From Agrypnia vestita (Eukaryota; Arthropoda; Insecta; Trichoptera; Phryganeidae): DNA of 64,000 bases. Below the pieces are notes generated by a model. It made no database searches. It saw only the letters and a list, made by a program, of their open reading frames with translations, and had not been told where the DNA came from. The number at the start of each line of letters is the position of its first letter. The first letter of the stretch is position 1. Position numbers and translations under genes: made by a program. Shown in pieces: positions 1 to 9,766 of the stretch. The stretch spans positions 45,400 through 109,399 of the forward strand of contig JADDOH010001522.1 of the NCBI GenBank assembly GCA_016648135.1, read 5' to 3'.

Positions 1-46
1 AAAAAATAAGTGATTTTAGAGAAGAAAATATTTTGAAAGAATTCTA

Positions 47-340
47 AAAAAAGTAACCCATAAAAACGAAGTTTTTACAATACTCCCTTTCTCATTTTCG
101 GGTTTCGTGTCTACCTTATGCGTCGGAATCTCCATACAACTTGTATGAAAAAACCATTAAAAATTTGAGAAATCCAAAATTATACTATAATTATGAATAT
201 TTTTTAAGGAAAATTTGATAGATCTTCTTGATCGTGGCGTCGAGTCTGCTTGTTTATTACTGAGTTTCAGCTCGATTGGGTCACGGGAAACGGGTTAAAA
301 ATCGATCCAATTTTTTTTTGTCAAGCAAGCAGACGCCACG
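47..340 (+). repeat. Dispersed repeat family X, copy 1
   Basis: First of seven related copies in the window. The family opens with AGTAACCCATAAAAAC, followed by a T-run and CTCCCTTTCT. A core containing TTGATAGATCTTCTTGATCG follows, and it closes with GCAAGCAGACGCCACG. This copy keeps both ends but lacks the usual final TTAATATAAAGGGAGT. The gypsy LTR starts 18 bases after its end, so the insertion probably lies at or near the repeat's edge. There is no coding capacity. It is probably a non-autonomous mobile element of unknown class. Confidence 0.6.
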
Positions 341-357
341 TAAAAACCCTCTATTTT

Positions 358-554
358 TGTATTATCTCTACTCCGGATGATATTGGGATAGCCTCCAATT
401 AAACACGGGATACTTTGTATATGAGCTTATATTTGTAACTTGATGTGAGGAACGACCATTCTACCTCCTGTGTATGTCGCGGGCGCAAAGCAAAAGAGAC
501 CGCATCCCCAAAATGGCGGCCTATTTATATCCAGCGCGCCGTAGGGATACCACA
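358..554 (-). repeat. 3' LTR of gypsy element 1
   Basis: Direct repeat of 4125-4321 with the same length, 197 bases, and TG...CA ends. By eye nine positions differ, about 95% identity, so the insertion is not very recent. Because the element runs on the minus strand, this left copy is the 3' LTR. The polypurine tract adjoins its right edge. Confidence 0.92.
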
Positions 555-570
555 CTTTCCCCCCCCTTAC
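555..570 (-). other. Polypurine tract of gypsy element 1
   Basis: The plus strand reads CTTTCCCCCCCCTTAC directly to the right of the left LTR. On the minus strand this is a run of purines ending at the first base of the 3' LTR. That is where gypsy elements prime plus-strand DNA synthesis. Confidence 0.85.
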
Positions 571-923
571 AAGGAAATGTGATTACCACTAACATAGCTA
601 CATATTTCATTTTAGTCTGTATAAATCAAATGGTTGGTCTGTTCCTCATATACAAATTCAAATTCAGAAAACAAATTCATAAATATAAAACAGAACAATT
701 CTCCATCTACAATTTTACAACATCCTGGAGGCCTACGGATCTGCTGTCGATCCGGAGCTGCCTGGCCTCGAGCGAAGTCGCCCGTTCCATGGAGAACGCC
801 AAACTCTGGAACAGACATCTGGAATACTCTCTGACCTACGAAGCAGTCTAGAGAGATCCAGGTCCGTAACTGGAGGACCCTCATTCCCTGGTCTCTCAGT
901 TACAGCCCCTTCCCTCCCCTGGA

Positions 924-1610
924 TCAAATTCCAATGCACTCTGCGGGGAGACATCTGGTCGAAATGCCTTTTCCAACGCATTCCATTCCCCTGATAATGA
1001 ATGTGCGTGCACCCAGACACCTTTCTATCACAACAGGTGATATCCATTCTTTTCTTTCTGACCTTACGTCCCGTACCATAACTTTCTCTCCAATCCTAAA
1101 TTTATTTACTTTTCTCTCTTTACTTTTATAATTCCTTATATACGTCTTCTTACATTCCTTCATCCGATTCTTTACTTCTCTACTTACACTCCTGTCATCC
1201 CATTTTTTTTTATTTACCGGCAGTAGTGTGTCGAACACAGTCCATAGACGTCTCCCGATAAACAAAACTGCCGGTTCCATACCTGTAGCATTGCAAGGCA
1301 TGTTCCATAAATCCACCAGAATGTTTAAAAGTCTAACTTCCCAATCCGTAGGGAACCTATTATCACGCATTATTTTCTTTAGGAAAGTCTTACACGTACG
1401 AACTGAGATTTCCGCCTGGCCATTGCTTTGTGGATGGCCCACTCCCGACGTCAGATGCTTAATTTTTGGACTTTTACAAAAAATTTCAAATTCCTTGGAA
1501 CAGAACGCTGTACCATTGTCGGTCATTATGACTTCTGCGATGCCGAATTGTGCAAACAAATTCCTGAGTACTCGTAGTGTATGAGGGGTGTTTGCGTTTA
1601 CTACTTCCAC
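924..1610 (-). pseudogene. Gypsy 1 integrase, core and C-terminal part
   Basis: A 228-residue open stretch covers the second half of the integrase. The second catalytic Asp lies in the block TDNGTAF and the catalytic Glu in QSNGQAE, both intact. The C-terminal part is basic and ends with a segment that in relatives binds DNA. The first catalytic Asp (HLDFFGP) lies in the neighbouring frame that ends at 1633, so a frameshift around 1610-1660 separates the two halves. The enzyme would insert the cDNA into the host chromosome, but this copy cannot make it as one chain. Confidence 0.9.
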
Positions 1611-1632
1611 GCACTCAATCCATTTCGAGCAA

Positions 1633-2649
1633 CTATCTACAATAATGAGGAAAGTTTTTACCCCCTATCGGCCCAAAAAAATCTAAGTGGATTCTAGACC
1701 AGACCTTGTTTTCGCTTGGCCACTGAGTTAGATTCGCTTTTGGTGGTGCTGGTTGTGTTCGCGCACAATCCACATACCCACTGACCATCCCTTCGATGCT
1801 CTTATTTAGCCCTGGCCACCAAAAATAGCTCCGCGCTAGCGCTTTTGTTTTGACAATGCCTAGATGCGATCGGTGTAAGAGGAGTAAAATACCATCGCGT
1901 AATTTTCCCGGAATCATCAATCGGTTTCCCCCAAAAATACAATCATTAGACACGGATAAACTATCCCGGAATTTCCAAAAATGCCATAACTCATCCGCTC
2001 TATCAATTTTCTGGTCCCATCCACTTTTTAAACCCTCTGTAATCTTAATACAGACCGGGTCTAATACAGACTCTGCTTTAATTTTTTCAATATCTACCGG
2101 AATGTCCTTATTATCTGTAATATTATTTATGAGCTCCGTTTCACTATCACTATTACCTATTTGACAGATTGATTCTAGACTGCTTTCCAGTTCGTCTTCA
2201 ACGCCGTCCTCTGCGGGAAACCTGGATAAGTAGTCCCAACAATTTTTTTCCGATCTCACGAATTCGATTTCGTAATCGAACCCAGAAAGAATTATTCCAA
2301 ATCTAGTAAGCCTATTTGTGCTTAACACCGGGAACCCTTTTTTATCCCCAAAAATATGCACCAAAGGCTGATTGTCAACAGCGAGGACAAATTTCCTACT
2401 ATACAAATACGGATAAAATCTTTTCAAACCAAAAATAATGGCAGTGGCCTCTAAGTCCAAAATGGAATAATTTCCCTCGCATGCTGTCAACCGTCTTGAC
2501 GCGTAGGCTATCGGCCGATGACCCCCGTTTTCAAGTACATGAAGCAGAGTTGCCCCCAAACCTTTTTGACTCGCATCTGTCATGAGTTTTAATTTCTTAT
2601 TTGGATCATAATGCACTACAATACTTCCCGACATAAGTTTTTCCTTCAC
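1633..2649 (-). pseudogene. Gypsy 1 RNase H and integrase N-terminus
   Basis: A 338-residue open stretch. Residues ~15-140 form RNase H, with TDAS, a Glu in LDLEATA and an Asp in AVDNQPL at the expected catalytic places. The usual N-A-D-x-LSR ending has become NCWDYLSR. A zinc-binding integrase N-terminus follows, with the His pair in LHRSH. The first Cys of its CxxC pair is Tyr (YVDC), a loss that should disturb zinc binding. The stretch ends just after HLDFFGP, which holds the first catalytic Asp, where the frame breaks. It lies immediately downstream of the reverse transcriptase stretch but is separated from it by a stop and frame change near 2650-2713. Confidence 0.9.
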
Positions 2650-2712
2650 CGAATTAAAAGCAGTTTCACAATCCCGTGTCCATATAAACTCGATCCCCTT
2701 TTTAAGTAAATG

Positions 2713-3456
2713 TTACAAAGAATCTAGAATACTAGCCATATTTGCTACATAATTCCGATAATGATTTACTAATCCTAAGAACGAACGGAGTTCGGCAACA
2801 TTTCCCGGCCTTGTGACGCTTTCCTCCGCCTTTAATTTTGATTCCACTGGTTTCACACCAAGCGGGGATATATTGAACCCTAAGAACTCAATTTGAGATT
2901 TATACAACTCACACTTTTCACGATTTAATGTAAAACCACACTTCCGCAGACGCCTCAGCACAGCTTTAGGATTTTTGTCATGGTTCACAATATTATCCGC
3001 AAACACCGGAATATCTTCCAAAAACCAAATTATTCCCTTTAACCCATGTAAACATGACGCGATTACTTCTAAAAAAATACTCGGCGCTGATTTTAAACCA
3101 TATATAAACCTGTTGTATTGGAACAACCCAATGTGCGACGAGATTGTCATATATTGTTTTGACGTCCCCGATAGTTCTAACTGCGCGTATGCGCTTTTTA
3201 AGTCTAGTTTAGAGAAGATGACCGCGTTTGACAGTTGTGACATTAGATGTTCGATATTTGGTAATGGAAATTTATTGTCAACAATAATCTTGTTTATCGT
3301 CGCTTTATAATCCGCGCATATGCGGATCGTGCCATCCCGTTTGTTTACACAGAATATGGGGCTAGCATATCTACTCGTCTCGACTCGACTGATTATCCCG
3401 TCCTGCTTTAACTTAAGTAGTTCTGCCTGCACTTTATCCCGCATTGAAAAAGCCAC
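2713..3456 (-). pseudogene. Gypsy 1 reverse transcriptase
   Basis: A 247-residue open stretch holds the fingers and palm of a Ty3/gypsy reverse transcriptase. It starts with an RPVAFSMRDKV-like entry, then YASPIFCVNKRDG, the first catalytic Asp in SKLDLKSAY, and YGLKSAPSIF. At the YxDD catalytic box the sequence reads WFLEDI, so the first Asp of the pair is Glu. That change alone would be expected to abolish or cripple polymerase activity. FLGFNISPLGVKP and the LRSFLGLVNHYR connection domain follow. The frame extends upstream without a start of its own. The protease that should precede it is missing. Confidence 0.92.
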
Positions 3457-3647
3457 GGGTCGAGCAATATGGCCCTCTTTTTCAAGGCTGCCTTATCATC
3501 ATCGAGATCACAAAGAACGAGATATTGTTCCAACCGCGCCCTGAAGATGGACCAGTTGCCACTTTCGTGGCAAAACTGATCCAACCCCTTTAGCGAAGTC
3601 ATTGTCGATCTCCAGGAGCCGGGCCCACAAATCGCAACCAAACTCAA
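3408..3647 (-). pseudogene. Gypsy 1 gag N-terminal remnant fused to pol out of frame
   Basis: The stretch from Met at 3602 (MTSLKGLDQF) through WSIFRARLEQYL to DDDKAALKK has the look of the N-terminus of insect gypsy Gag proteins, which begin with a short tryptophan-containing helix and a W-x-x-F...L-x-x-Y/F pattern. After about 3480 the frame runs over sequence that in another frame encodes the start of reverse transcriptase, so the last ~24 residues are meaningless. The abrupt junction shows that the rest of gag and all of protease were lost in one internal deletion. Confidence 0.6.
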
Positions 3648-4104
3648 ACTAGGTACTTAGCTTTAGGCATTCCCCTGAGAACGGCTCCGTATGCTCCTAC
3701 AATCCTTCCGCCTTGGTCGCACGCCCGACTCTTCTTCAGTAAACTGCCCTCTGGATTCTCTGGGCACTGACGTCCTCTGCACCCTTTTGGTTCTGCAAAC
3801 GCTCCCCAGCTTCCACAGGTTCTCCGAGTCGTCCAGCTGCTACCTGCTTGGCCTCGATCTCGTCGTGGTCCCGCTCTTCTACTTCTTTCTGCAGCCCGCT
3901 CCCGAGTTCTGCTCCCGTATTCCACCAGCCGCTTAACAGACTTAACCTCGGCAGCGAACGCCCACAAAATCTGTCCCGCAGATTCCAATGTTTCCTGTTG
4001 TAGGTATGCGATTTTTCTGCCGAAATCGACTTATTATGTGGGTAGAACGGACGCGATTCCGGAATTCTTCACGCTGATGAATTGATTGGTATTTTGTAGG
4101 TTCG
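3648..4104 (-). other. Gypsy 1 leader between primer-binding site and gag
   Basis: About 450 bases between the primer-binding site and the gag remnant. A 114-codon open stretch at 3644-3988 on the minus strand is rich in Arg, Gly and Glu and has no motif I recognise. It may be a degraded part of gag in another frame or simply an untranslated leader of higher GC content than its surroundings. Confidence 0.4.
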
Positions 4105-4122
4105 TAATATTCGGCTGCGCCA
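4105..4122 (-). other. Primer-binding site of gypsy element 1
   Basis: Two bases inside the 5' LTR, the minus strand reads TGGCGCAGCCGAATATTA. TGG followed by about eight more bases is the usual complement of a tRNA 3' end. I do not assign the tRNA. Confidence 0.75.
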
Positions 4123-4124
4123 CG

Positions 4125-4321
4125 TGTATTATCTCTACTCCGGATGATATTGGGATAGCCTCCAATTAAACACGGGATACTTTGTATTTGAGCTTATATT
4201 CGTAACTTGACGTGAGGAACGACCGTTCTACCTCCTGTGTATGTCGCGGGCGCAAAGCAAACGAGACCGCGTCCCCAAAATGGCGGCCTATTTATATCCA
4301 GCGCCCCATAGGGATATCACA
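4125..4321 (-). repeat. 5' LTR of gypsy element 1
   Basis: Right-hand copy of the 197-base LTR, TG...CA ends, about 95% identical to 358-554. It would hold the promoter. On the plus strand a CTATTTATATCC box is present in both LTRs. Confidence 0.92.
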
Positions 4322-4592
4322 GTTTTCTACAAAATATCTTGTTCCATATAATAAATACTATTGGGGGGTGAAATCCACCACTATCACTCGTATACATTGA
4401 ACTACATCTCAGAATATTCTGTATTCTGAGGAATACACGCCGAAATATGATAATATCCAAATCTGACTTGTAATGACAGCCAACATAATATAATTTGTTA
4501 AAATTAATCCACAAGCCACAATTTCATATTATTTGCATGCTAAAAATGAATGAATATTGACCAAATTTAACATGAATTATATTTTTTCACAG

Positions 4593-4730
4593 TTTTTTCT
4601 CGGACTAAATGTTTGATGTGTTGCGAGGTATCCGAGAGCAACTGTGAGCTGGAGCCATGCGGGCACAGGCCAGCCTGCGATGAGTGTTCGCCTGGCCTGA
4701 CAGAGTGCCTCATCTGCAACCGAGTTATAG
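4593..4730 (+). CDS. RING-finger exon, Mind bomb-like E3 ubiquitin ligase (partial gene)
   Basis: A single internal exon of 138 bases, flanked by a pyrimidine-rich acceptor ending TTTTTTCACAG and a donor GTAAG after 4730. Read with two leading bases, the translation contains TKCLMCCEVSESNCELEPC, then GHRPACDEC and LTECLICNRVI. That is a full C3HC4 RING: Cys pair in CLMC, Cys-His in PCGH, Cys pair in CDEC, Cys pair in CLIC. Such RINGs recruit an E2 enzyme and transfer ubiquitin. The spacing and the CSP...CLIC...V pattern most resemble the first C-terminal RING of Mind bomb proteins, which ubiquitinate Notch ligands. The length is a multiple of three and the exon is far richer in GC than its surroundings, as expected for constrained coding DNA. 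No other exon of this gene was found, so introns here must be long and repeat-filled. The family name is inference from pattern; the RING is directly visible. Confidence 0.78.
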
Positions 4731-4821
4731 GTAAGAAACTGCAAAATGTATTACACCTCTATTCAATGGAGTACCCAAGACTGTTTTGTGAGGGAAAGCT
4801 CCCATTTCTAAATAAAATCAT
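4731..4821. other. Intron start after RING exon
   Basis: Sequence after the GTAAG donor. The exon's frame happens to stay open for a while but loses composition and motif. I treat it as intron up to the family-X copy at 4822. Confidence 0.5.
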
Positions 4822-5552
4822 AAAAAAACTCACCCATAAAAACCAAGTTTTTTTTAACTCCCTTTCTTTGTAAATTAATTTTACCATCATGTAATTAAAT
4901 AATTGATTGACTGAAAATGAAACATGTCTAGAAAAATATCTACGTCAAAAATATCTCTTTATCTCCATTTGAATTTTCTTTTCGTTTTATTTCCTCTTAC
5001 ATTCCTTTTGGCTAATGAAAATCTTAACAATTAAAGACGAATTAAAACATATAACATAACACTAAACTTACAGTAATTTAATATATTTCTAAAATGTCAG
5101 ATGTTTTGAGCTTTGATATGACACTTAATGCTTTGAAGATTAAATTCTAAAACATTTGTCAGTCAATTTAATCAATTTTGCTGTCATCTGTGAACCAATT
5201 GTCATAAATTTTCGAAATTTGTAGTGAAGTACCTATTACATATACCGACGGAGTAATTCAAATTTTAAATATTCCGCGACGTCGTCAGGCCGCTGTTGGT
5301 AGTAATCAAACATTTGTATGGTTTCCAATTTAAAAAAATCAATTAAATTTTCTAAAAATCCAAAATTATACTATAATTATAATTTTTTTAACAAAAAATT
5401 GATAGATCTTCTTGATCGTCGCCACGAGTCTACTTGCCAAGTTTCAGCTCCATTGGATCACGGGAAAAGGGTCAAAAATCGACCCAAAGTTTTTTTTAAC
5501 GGCAAGCCGGCATGCAAGCAAGCAGACGCCACGATTTAATATAAAGGGAGTA
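4822..5552 (+). repeat. Dispersed repeat family X, copy 2 (long form)
   Basis: Opens with ACTCACCCATAAAAACCAAG, a T-run and CTCCCTTTCTTTG, and ends with CAGACGCCACG...TTAATATAAAGGGAGTA. Compared with the ~300-base copies it has an extra ~400-base segment (about 4900-5300), which includes AACTTACAGTAATTTAATAT and CTGACGGAG-like pieces. The minus-strand copy at 7579-8136 shares this segment. This suggests a longer parent element from which the short copies derive. Confidence 0.6.
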
Positions 5553-5554
5553 AT

Positions 5555-5986
5555 AAAAAGTAACCCATAAAAACCAAGTTTTTGTTATACTTCCTTTTTT
5601 ATTTACAAGTGTTGTAACTTTTGGCGCTTAACTTATGAACTGGGCTCGTTGGGATGCAACGCTACGAAAGGGATAAAAAATTTGAAAAATCCAAAATTAT
5701 TATTTTATCACTTTTCGCGTCTACCAGATGCATTGGAATCTCTTCATGTCTTCATACAAATTGTATGGAAAAAACATTAAAAATATGAGAAATCCGAAAT
5801 TATACTATGATTATTAATTTTTTTAACGAAAATTTGATAGATCTTCCTGATCGTCGCCACGGGTCTGCTTGGAAAGTTTCAGCTCGATTAGATTACGGAA
5901 AAAGGGTCAAAAATCAATCCAAAGTTTTTTCGACGGCAAGCTGGCAAGCAAGCAAGCAGACGCCACGAGTTAATATAAAGGAAGTA
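5555..5986 (+). repeat. Dispersed repeat family X, copy 3, in tandem with copy 2
   Basis: Starts with AAAAAGTAACCCATAAAAAC within a few bases of the end of copy 2, and ends AGACGCCACGAGTTAATATA, then AAGGAAGTA. The head-to-tail junction is direct and in the same orientation. A short open frame inside (5807-6064) is not protein-like. Confidence 0.6.
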
Positions 5987-6318
5987 AAAATACGCAACAT
6001 GTTTGTAAAACTGACATTTCTGAAGCCAATCTGTCAATGTCCAAATGTGATATTTTTTAAGTGATAGAAGGTTTTTGATTTAATCCGCGCCGTCTAATTT
6101 TCATGCTCTAAGATTCATGCTTGAAATAAGCATAAAAAACGATATAGCCCCTATTGGGGGGGGGGAGAGAAAAGGATACAACTAGCAAACAACAAGAAAG
6201 GATGGAAGAGCCCTGTATCCAGCAGTACATAGATGAAGGCTGAAGAAGAAGAAGAATAAGATGCGCCGAAGTCCACCCGCAACAGCGACGGAACGCCCTT
6301 TTTTAAAATTTTATTTTT

Positions 6319-6565
6319 TACTAGCTGTTCGTACCCGGCTTAATCTTAATCGTTAACCCGTAACCCCCACGGGTTAAGGATTAAGTTGAAAATAAATTTG
6401 TGTGGGGAAACAAAGGTTTGGTTCGAACGGTAAAGATTTGCATCGAAAATATATCAGGAGGAGGAGAATAGGTAAAAGGGGAGGGAGGAAATATAGTCTA
6501 TATTACCTGTCGAGTCCTAAAGAATAAGTTTCCAAATATTGAGTCAGATCGGTCGAACGTGATCG
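6319..6565 (+). repeat. Dispersed repeat family Y, copy 1
   Basis: Starts ACTAGCTGTTCGTACCCGGC. It carries the block GGAGGGAGGAAATATAGTCT, a TTACCTGTCGAGTCCTAAAG stretch and CAGATCGGTCGAACG, all shared with the copies near 18945, 19866, 32918 and 48369. It looks like a SINE or the 3' part of a LINE. The class is not settled. Confidence 0.5.
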
Positions 6566-7307
6566 TAAATCCCCTCATTCCGTAAATCGTGATAATAAAT
6601 ATCGCTGTGTTAATTTATGCCCATATTACAGTATTTAATTTTCAAATATATATTAAATTGAAAGATGTTTCACATAGTATTGTAAGGGATGTGTAGACAT
6701 AAATGTTTACAAATATCCCAATATTCTTTTAAAACGAAGGCTACAGGCTATTAATAGAATTGCAAACACGCGTAATGCGTTAACTCCTTTGTGTGCATAG
6801 TGTAGTCTAAAATATTTGAAGGACGTCTGTAAATATGACTCATTTCGTAAATAAACATTTGCTCAATGATATTCCTAGTATGTTTCTCCAGTTTATCTGG
6901 CGATCTTCAATTTTAAGAGGCCCTTGTACCTACACGATTTTCGTATTTGCTCTCGATTTGCTAAATTTAACGTAAACTTACTAAATCATTTTGCAAAACC
7001 CATAGCTAAACGGGCTTTTAATCAATTTTATTATGATAGATCCATTTACTCTTGAAGCATTACCTTAAAAAATATGAACAAATATATTGTTATAATATCC
7101 AAAACTTATAACCCCGAAACACTATTTTAGTATTCATGCAATAGAGTTATCTTTGGTACACTAATCTCGTATATTTTCAAATAAAGACCATGATTTTCTA
7201 TTATACAATGTTTTTTAATGCTTCTGCTTGTTATATACTTGCTTTTTACTTTATATTATATATATCTTTATACATTTTTATCTGTATTTTAGGTATTTTC
7301 TTTCCAC
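6566..7307. other. No recognisable feature
   Basis: AT-rich sequence without a protein-like frame, terminal repeats or RNA gene that I can see. 6120-6300 contains a short G-run and AAG-rich stretch only. Confidence 0.5.
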
Positions 7308-7338
7308 TTATCTATAGACCTGAAAGGTCTATAGATAA
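7308..7338. repeat. Perfect short hairpin
   Basis: TTATCTATAGACCT, GAA, AGGTCTATAGATAA: a 14-base-pair perfect stem with a 3-base loop. It has no T-run or gene context that would make it a terminator. It may be a small foldback remnant. Confidence 0.6.
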
Positions 7339-7578
7339 CATTTTAAACAATAATTCGATATAATAATAATGACAGAAAGTAATTTGTTATATTTGGCTGA
7401 GTCTTAGCATTTTTGTCACTTCTATTTTGAAATTGTTAGTTTTCAATTGTTTGGTCTGTTTTGGTAGGTCGTTGTATAATTTCATTCCGTTACAAATTAA
7501 TTTTTGTTTTGGTTAGAGTTATGTGGTAGTTTTGAGACGTTCTAGTGATTGTTGATGATTTTCGTGTATTTTGTGTAA

Positions 7579-8136
7579 TTACTCCCTTTATATTAACTCG
7601 TGGCGTCTGCTTGCTTGCTTGCCGGCTTGCCGGGTGAAAAAACTTTGGATCAAATTTTAACCCTTTTCCCGTGTTCCAATCGAGCTGAAACTTGGCAAGT
7701 AGACTCATGGCAACGATCAAGAAGATCTATCAAATTTTCGTTAAAAAAAATTAATAATTATAGTATAATTTCGGATTCTTAGAAATTTTATTGTTTTTTT
7801 CAAATTGGAATCATTACAAAAATTGGATTACTAGAAACGGCGGCCCGATAACGTTGCGGAATATTTTATAAATTTGAATTACTCCGTCCGTATACATAAT
7901 ATGTCGAAATGTCGAATGTCGAAAATCTAAATTGACTGACAAATGTTTTTAGAATTTAATCTTCAAAGCACGAAGTGTCTTATCAAAGCTCAAAACATCT
8001 GACATTTTAGACATATATTATGTTACTGTAAGTTTAGTGTTATGTTATATGTTTTAATTCGTCTTTAATTGTTGTTATATTTTACAAAGAAAGGGAGTAT
8101 AATAAAAACTTGTTTTTTATGGATTACTTTTTTTTA
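7579..8136 (-). repeat. Dispersed repeat family X, copy 4 (long form, inverted)
   Basis: Reads on the plus strand from ACTCCCTTTATATTAACTCG and GTCTGCTTGCTTGCTTGCC to AAAGAAAGGGAGTATAATAA and GGATTACTTTTTTTT, the inverse of copies 2 and 3. It contains the inverse of the extra segment seen in copy 2, for example GACAAATGTTTTTAGAATTT and TTACTGTAAGTTTAGTGTTA. Confidence 0.6.
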
Positions 8137-8173
8137 AGTCTTCATCTTGTATTTCGCCATTTGCTAGCTTATG

Positions 8174-8426
8174 TGTGATGTTCTTGCGTGCGTAGGCAAT
8201 ATAACTCGGCCTACGCACTTGGGAATAATCGGGTTCTTCTAGTAATACGCGTTACGTAGGTAATAACATTTATTGGAGACACTATTTTATAATACAATAT
8301 GTACAACTGATTCGGACCCCGGTGAATCTCGTTCTGCCCGGTGCGGCGCAATAGCACGGGCGCCATCCACGCGTCTCGCTCGCACGCTTGCCTCTCACTC
8401 ATCCAAGCGTCCGCACATTCGTCACA
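8174..8426 (-). repeat. Candidate 3' LTR of gypsy relic 2
   Basis: Begins TGTGATG and ends CGTCACA (inverted TGTGA/TCACA ends). On its right CCTCCCCCACACT gives a purine tract on the minus strand, exactly where a polypurine tract should sit. No partner LTR is present in the window, so the boundaries rest on the terminal motif and position alone. Confidence 0.6.
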
Positions 8427-8662
8427 CCTCCCCCACACTTATCTTTCGAACCCCCCTTTACTGGTTCCTACAAATCTTCCGTGGAGAAGGTCCCTCCTCC
8501 GGAGCAGGTGTCCTCTGTCTGCGGGGTCACACGGATACTGCATCTGAAACAGAAAGCACCCGTCAGCAACCCTTAGCGAACCTGGAGGAGCGGTCCGACC
8601 CATGAAGCAATCCTTGAAGCTTCAGTCGGTCGAACCCTTTTTCCAACATCAACCGTACAACG

Positions 8663-9766
8663 TTACTTGGCTCTTATTTGATTAACATGCCTTTTCCATA
8701 CTTGATGAGTACCTTCAATTTCGACCAAATAAATGGAATTCCCCACTTTCTTTATAATTTTCCCTGGAACCCATGTAATCTTATTTACTGCTCTGAAATC
8801 TTTAACAAAACATTTTTGTTCAATATCCAAATATTTCCTCCTTCTCCCCCCAAAATAAAAAGATTGCCTGTCCTGACTTTTTTCTAAACACTTAACCGTT
8901 TCTTTGTTCACTTTTCTCGAACTGCACGCTTTTTCTATGGGTATGAACATGTCGAACGTTGTACGTAATCTTCTACCAAACATTAATACCGCAGGTTCCA
9001 AGCCTGACGAACTATGTGGCGAATTTCTATAATCTATCAAAAATTTATCCAATTTATCCGCGTAATCTGACGGAAACTTGTTACCGAATGTTATTTTCTT
9101 CGAAAATTTTTTACACGTTTTAACTGTATTTTCAGCCTGACCGTTCGAGGCTGGTGAAAATACAGGCGATGTCAAATGCTTTATTCCCCGTTCCTGGCAA
9201 AAATTTTGGAACTCGTTTGACATAAACGCCGTTCCGTTATCCGAAACAATGACTTGCACGTCTCCGAATTGCGTAAATAATTTTTTTAACGCCGCGATAG
9301 TGCATACCGTGTTTATTCTTGGCATTTCTAAACATTCGAGCCATTTTGAAGTCGCATCACAAATAACTAAAAAACATTTCCCCGCTACAGGTCCAAAAAA
9401 ATCAATATGAATACGTGACCACACATTTCCTTGTAAAGGCCAACTGTGAAGGTTATCCTTCGGTGGACCAGAACCTATTCTGGAACATATGTCACACGCC
9501 GCCACAAGATTCTCAATATCTTTATCTATTCTTGGCCAGTATACATAACCACGCGCTAACTTTTTTGTTTTTCCCGATCCCAAATGAGCTCTGTGAAGCA
9601 TATCTAATACTTGTTTACGTAATTTTGTAGGTATGATTAATCTATGTTTCCAAAAAATACAATTATCACTGATCGACAATTCCCACCTTTTTAACCAAAA
9701 ATGCCAAATGTCATCTTCTTTGTTTACTTTATCCGGCCATTTTGTTCTCGAAAAGTCTAAAGGAGC
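8663..9766 (-). pseudogene. Gypsy relic 2 integrase
   Basis: The open frame runs from 9889 to 8663 but is gypsy sequence only from about 9766. It covers the end of the RNase H-integrase linker (DDIWHFW), a zinc-binding region with His in LHRAHLG and CDIC, then the catalytic triad: Asp in HIDFFGP, Asp in VSDNGTAF, Glu in SNGQAEN. GPRRLRT-like and WKRHVNQ segments follow near the C-terminus. All three catalytic residues and both zinc Cys are present, unlike in element 1. The sequence is clearly related but not close to element 1. The upstream ~40 residues of the open frame are read through the adjacent repeat and are not protein. Confidence 0.88.

Larger units (their letters stand above)
358..4321 (-). 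mobile_element. Ty3/gypsy LTR retrotransposon, internally deleted
   Basis: A complete-ended but defective LTR retrotransposon on the minus strand. Two 197-base direct repeats (358-554 and 4125-4321) begin TGT and end ACA. A purine-rich tract adjoins the left one, and a TGGCGC-type primer-binding site lies two bases inside the right one. Between them, reading leftward on the minus strand, come an untranslated or frameshifted leader, a short gag N-terminus, reverse transcriptase, RNase H, integrase zinc-binding region and integrase core. The order PR-RT-RH-IN is that of the Ty3/gypsy group, although the protease is missing. About 4 kb is shorter than a typical full element, which fits the loss of most of gag and all of protease near 3480. 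No perfect target-site duplication is visible next to the LTRs. No envelope-like frame was seen. Confidence 0.93.
8174..9766 (-). mobile_element. Second Ty3/gypsy relic: 3' LTR plus integrase
   Basis: A gypsy element different from the one at 358-4321, also on the minus strand. It has a candidate 3' LTR at 8174-8426, a purine tract beside it, a noncoding stretch to about 8662, and integrase coding from 8663 upward. It stops abruptly near 9766, where a family-W repeat begins. The missing 5' half was not found on the far side, so it is truncated rather than simply split. Confidence 0.75.

Noticed and set aside
4731..4873. Extension of the RING frame beyond 4730
   Set aside because: It passes a strong GTAAG donor into AT-rich sequence and a family-X repeat.
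5318..6064. Short open frames repeated in family X copies (KQADAT / KQTPRVNIK endings)
   Set aside because: The similar peptides only reflect the shared DNA repeat. Frames and lengths differ between copies.
8273..8605. Plus-strand open frames rich in Arg, Ser and Pro
   Set aside because: They lie across the LTR and noncoding 3' region of gypsy relic 2 and have no protein features.
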